Origin: Rhodothermales bacterium
GTDB lineage: Bacteria > Bacteroidota > Rhodothermia > Rhodothermales > UBA10348
Assembly (NCBI GenBank): GCA_024711125.1
Contig: JANJTM010000063.1
Coordinates: forward strand, 1 to 52,644
Direction of reading: 5' to 3'
Length of the DNA: 52,644 nt
Shown one piece after another: positions 52,365-52,644 of the stretch (position 1 is its first letter; each line of letters begins with the position of its first letter). A model generated the notes under the pieces. The model was not told the origin of the DNA. It ran no database searches and saw nothing but the letters and a program-made list of their open reading frames with translations. A program made the translations under genes and the position numbers.

Positions 52365-52420
52365 CAGCGCAAAAACGTCGAAAAACGCCCCGATTTCCAC
52401 GTTTTTGCCCCCGAAATGGC

Positions 52421-52448
52421 GCGAAAACATGGCATTTCGCCCGTTTTT
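52421..52448 (+). terminator. weak intrinsic-terminator candidate
   Basis: GCGAAA-ACATGGCA-TTTCGC (52421-52440) is a 6-bp stem followed by CCG and five Ts (52444-52448) on the plus strand. It lies about 255 bases after the epimerase-like stop, far for a terminator of that gene, so it may serve another transcript. Confidence 0.3.
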
Positions 52449-52460
52449 ACACATCCCGGC

Positions 52461-52644
52461 TCACGAAGTGACTCCAGGGCCGGGGGCAGGACCCCGATTT
52501 GAGCGCGCACCCGCCCGCACAGGGCCCCAGGTGGGTGCCTTGGGCGCCGCGCCCGACCCGTCCGGCTCCGCGCCCGGCCCGACCGACGTTGCGCACCGCT
52601 ACACCACGAGCTTCGCCCGGAACCCTCGCGCCGCGTAGTACGAC
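52461..52644. other. no recognisable feature
   Basis: GC-rich sequence up to the window end. A plus-strand open frame crosses it but is Pro/Ala/Gly-rich with no family resemblance. I see no gene, RNA or repeat here, though a gene could begin beyond the end. Confidence 0.4.

Larger units (their letters stand above)
52321..52460. other. AT-rich non-coding island with several inverted repeats
   Basis: Between the epimerase-like gene and the window end the base composition drops sharply for about 140 bases. The island contains a perfect 16-bp palindrome (52349-52364), a 10-bp inverted repeat GCAAAAACGT / ACGTTTTTGC (52369-52378 and 52399-52408), a 7-bp inverted repeat CGAAATG / CATTTCG (52412-52418 and 52433-52439) and two copies of TTCCACGTT (52343-52351 and 52396-52404 offset by a few bases). 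All six frames are nearly free of stops, but no frame has a convincing start or composition. It may be a regulatory region, a structured RNA, or a dispersed repeat. Confidence 0.5.

Noticed and set aside
52209-52454. 81-codon minus-strand frame across the AT-rich island
   Set aside because: All frames are open there because of composition; no ribosome site or domain, and the palindromes fall inside it. Kept only as part of the island finding.

Overview
The window is a GC-rich bacterial chromosome segment with dense, mostly operonic coding and no tRNA, rRNA, CRISPR array, insertion sequence or phage gene that I can see. The best lineage clue is the protein at 24259-25593, which ends in a type IX secretion (Por) C-terminal sorting domain. 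That domain is confined to the Bacteroidota-Rhodothermota-Ignavibacteriota assemblage. Together with the high GC, an S46 dipeptidyl-peptidase, an S9 DPP-IV-type peptidase and many secreted lipoproteins, it suggests a Rhodothermota-like free-living heterotroph, perhaps marine. This is inference, not a marker-gene assignment.

Layout, left to right. A partial S41 peptidase and an SRPBCC protein open the window on the plus strand. They face a six-gene minus-strand run (8413 to 1112): secreted esterase, M28 peptidase, proline-iminopeptidase-like lipoprotein, GH127 arabinofuranosidase-like lipoprotein, YgjV-type membrane protein and a small membrane protein. A coupled nitronate monooxygenase/M14 deacylase pair (8541-10921) converges on a GNAT-nitrilase fusion and an unassigned 814-residue lipoprotein. 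Next is a plus-strand trio (15144-20645): DUF1549/DUF1553 cytochrome-c-type lipoprotein, Tat-exported DUF1501 protein, and a membrane protein fused to a haem-c motif and leucine-rich-like repeats. MFS/SDR and NmrA genes follow, the latter behind two operator-like palindromes.

From 25626 to 35398 nearly everything is on the minus strand: ettA, a methyltransferase, an HEAGH membrane protein, S46 peptidase, a 54-residue lysine-rich protein, a DUF885 lipoprotein, an NTF2-like lipoprotein, RidA and a TPR-like lipoprotein. A coupled S9/M24 peptidase pair, a beta-barrel protein, a TolB-like lipoprotein, a HEAT-like secreted protein and a sialate-O-acetylesterase-type lipoprotein follow. Then come a stop-start overlapping trio (GNAT, nucleotide-transporter-like MFS protein, Tat-exported aldo/keto reductase), a fatty acid desaturase, and a vapBC toxin-antitoxin pair that runs directly into a PHP-domain lipoprotein and a DUF1353 protein. 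A Tat-exported NAD-epimerase-like protein is the last gene. The final ~480 bases are non-coding and hold an AT-rich island with several inverted repeats.

Functionally the segment is dominated by exported peptidases (S41, M28, S33, S46, S9, M24) and carbohydrate-active enzymes (GH127, SASA, perhaps the 814-residue protein). This fits a life on particulate protein and polysaccharide. No single new defence or mobile system stands out. The most interesting candidates are the third member of the DUF1501 trio, the GNAT/nucleotide-carrier/AKR operon, the vapBC-PHP coupling with its tandem repeat, and the terminal AT-rich island.
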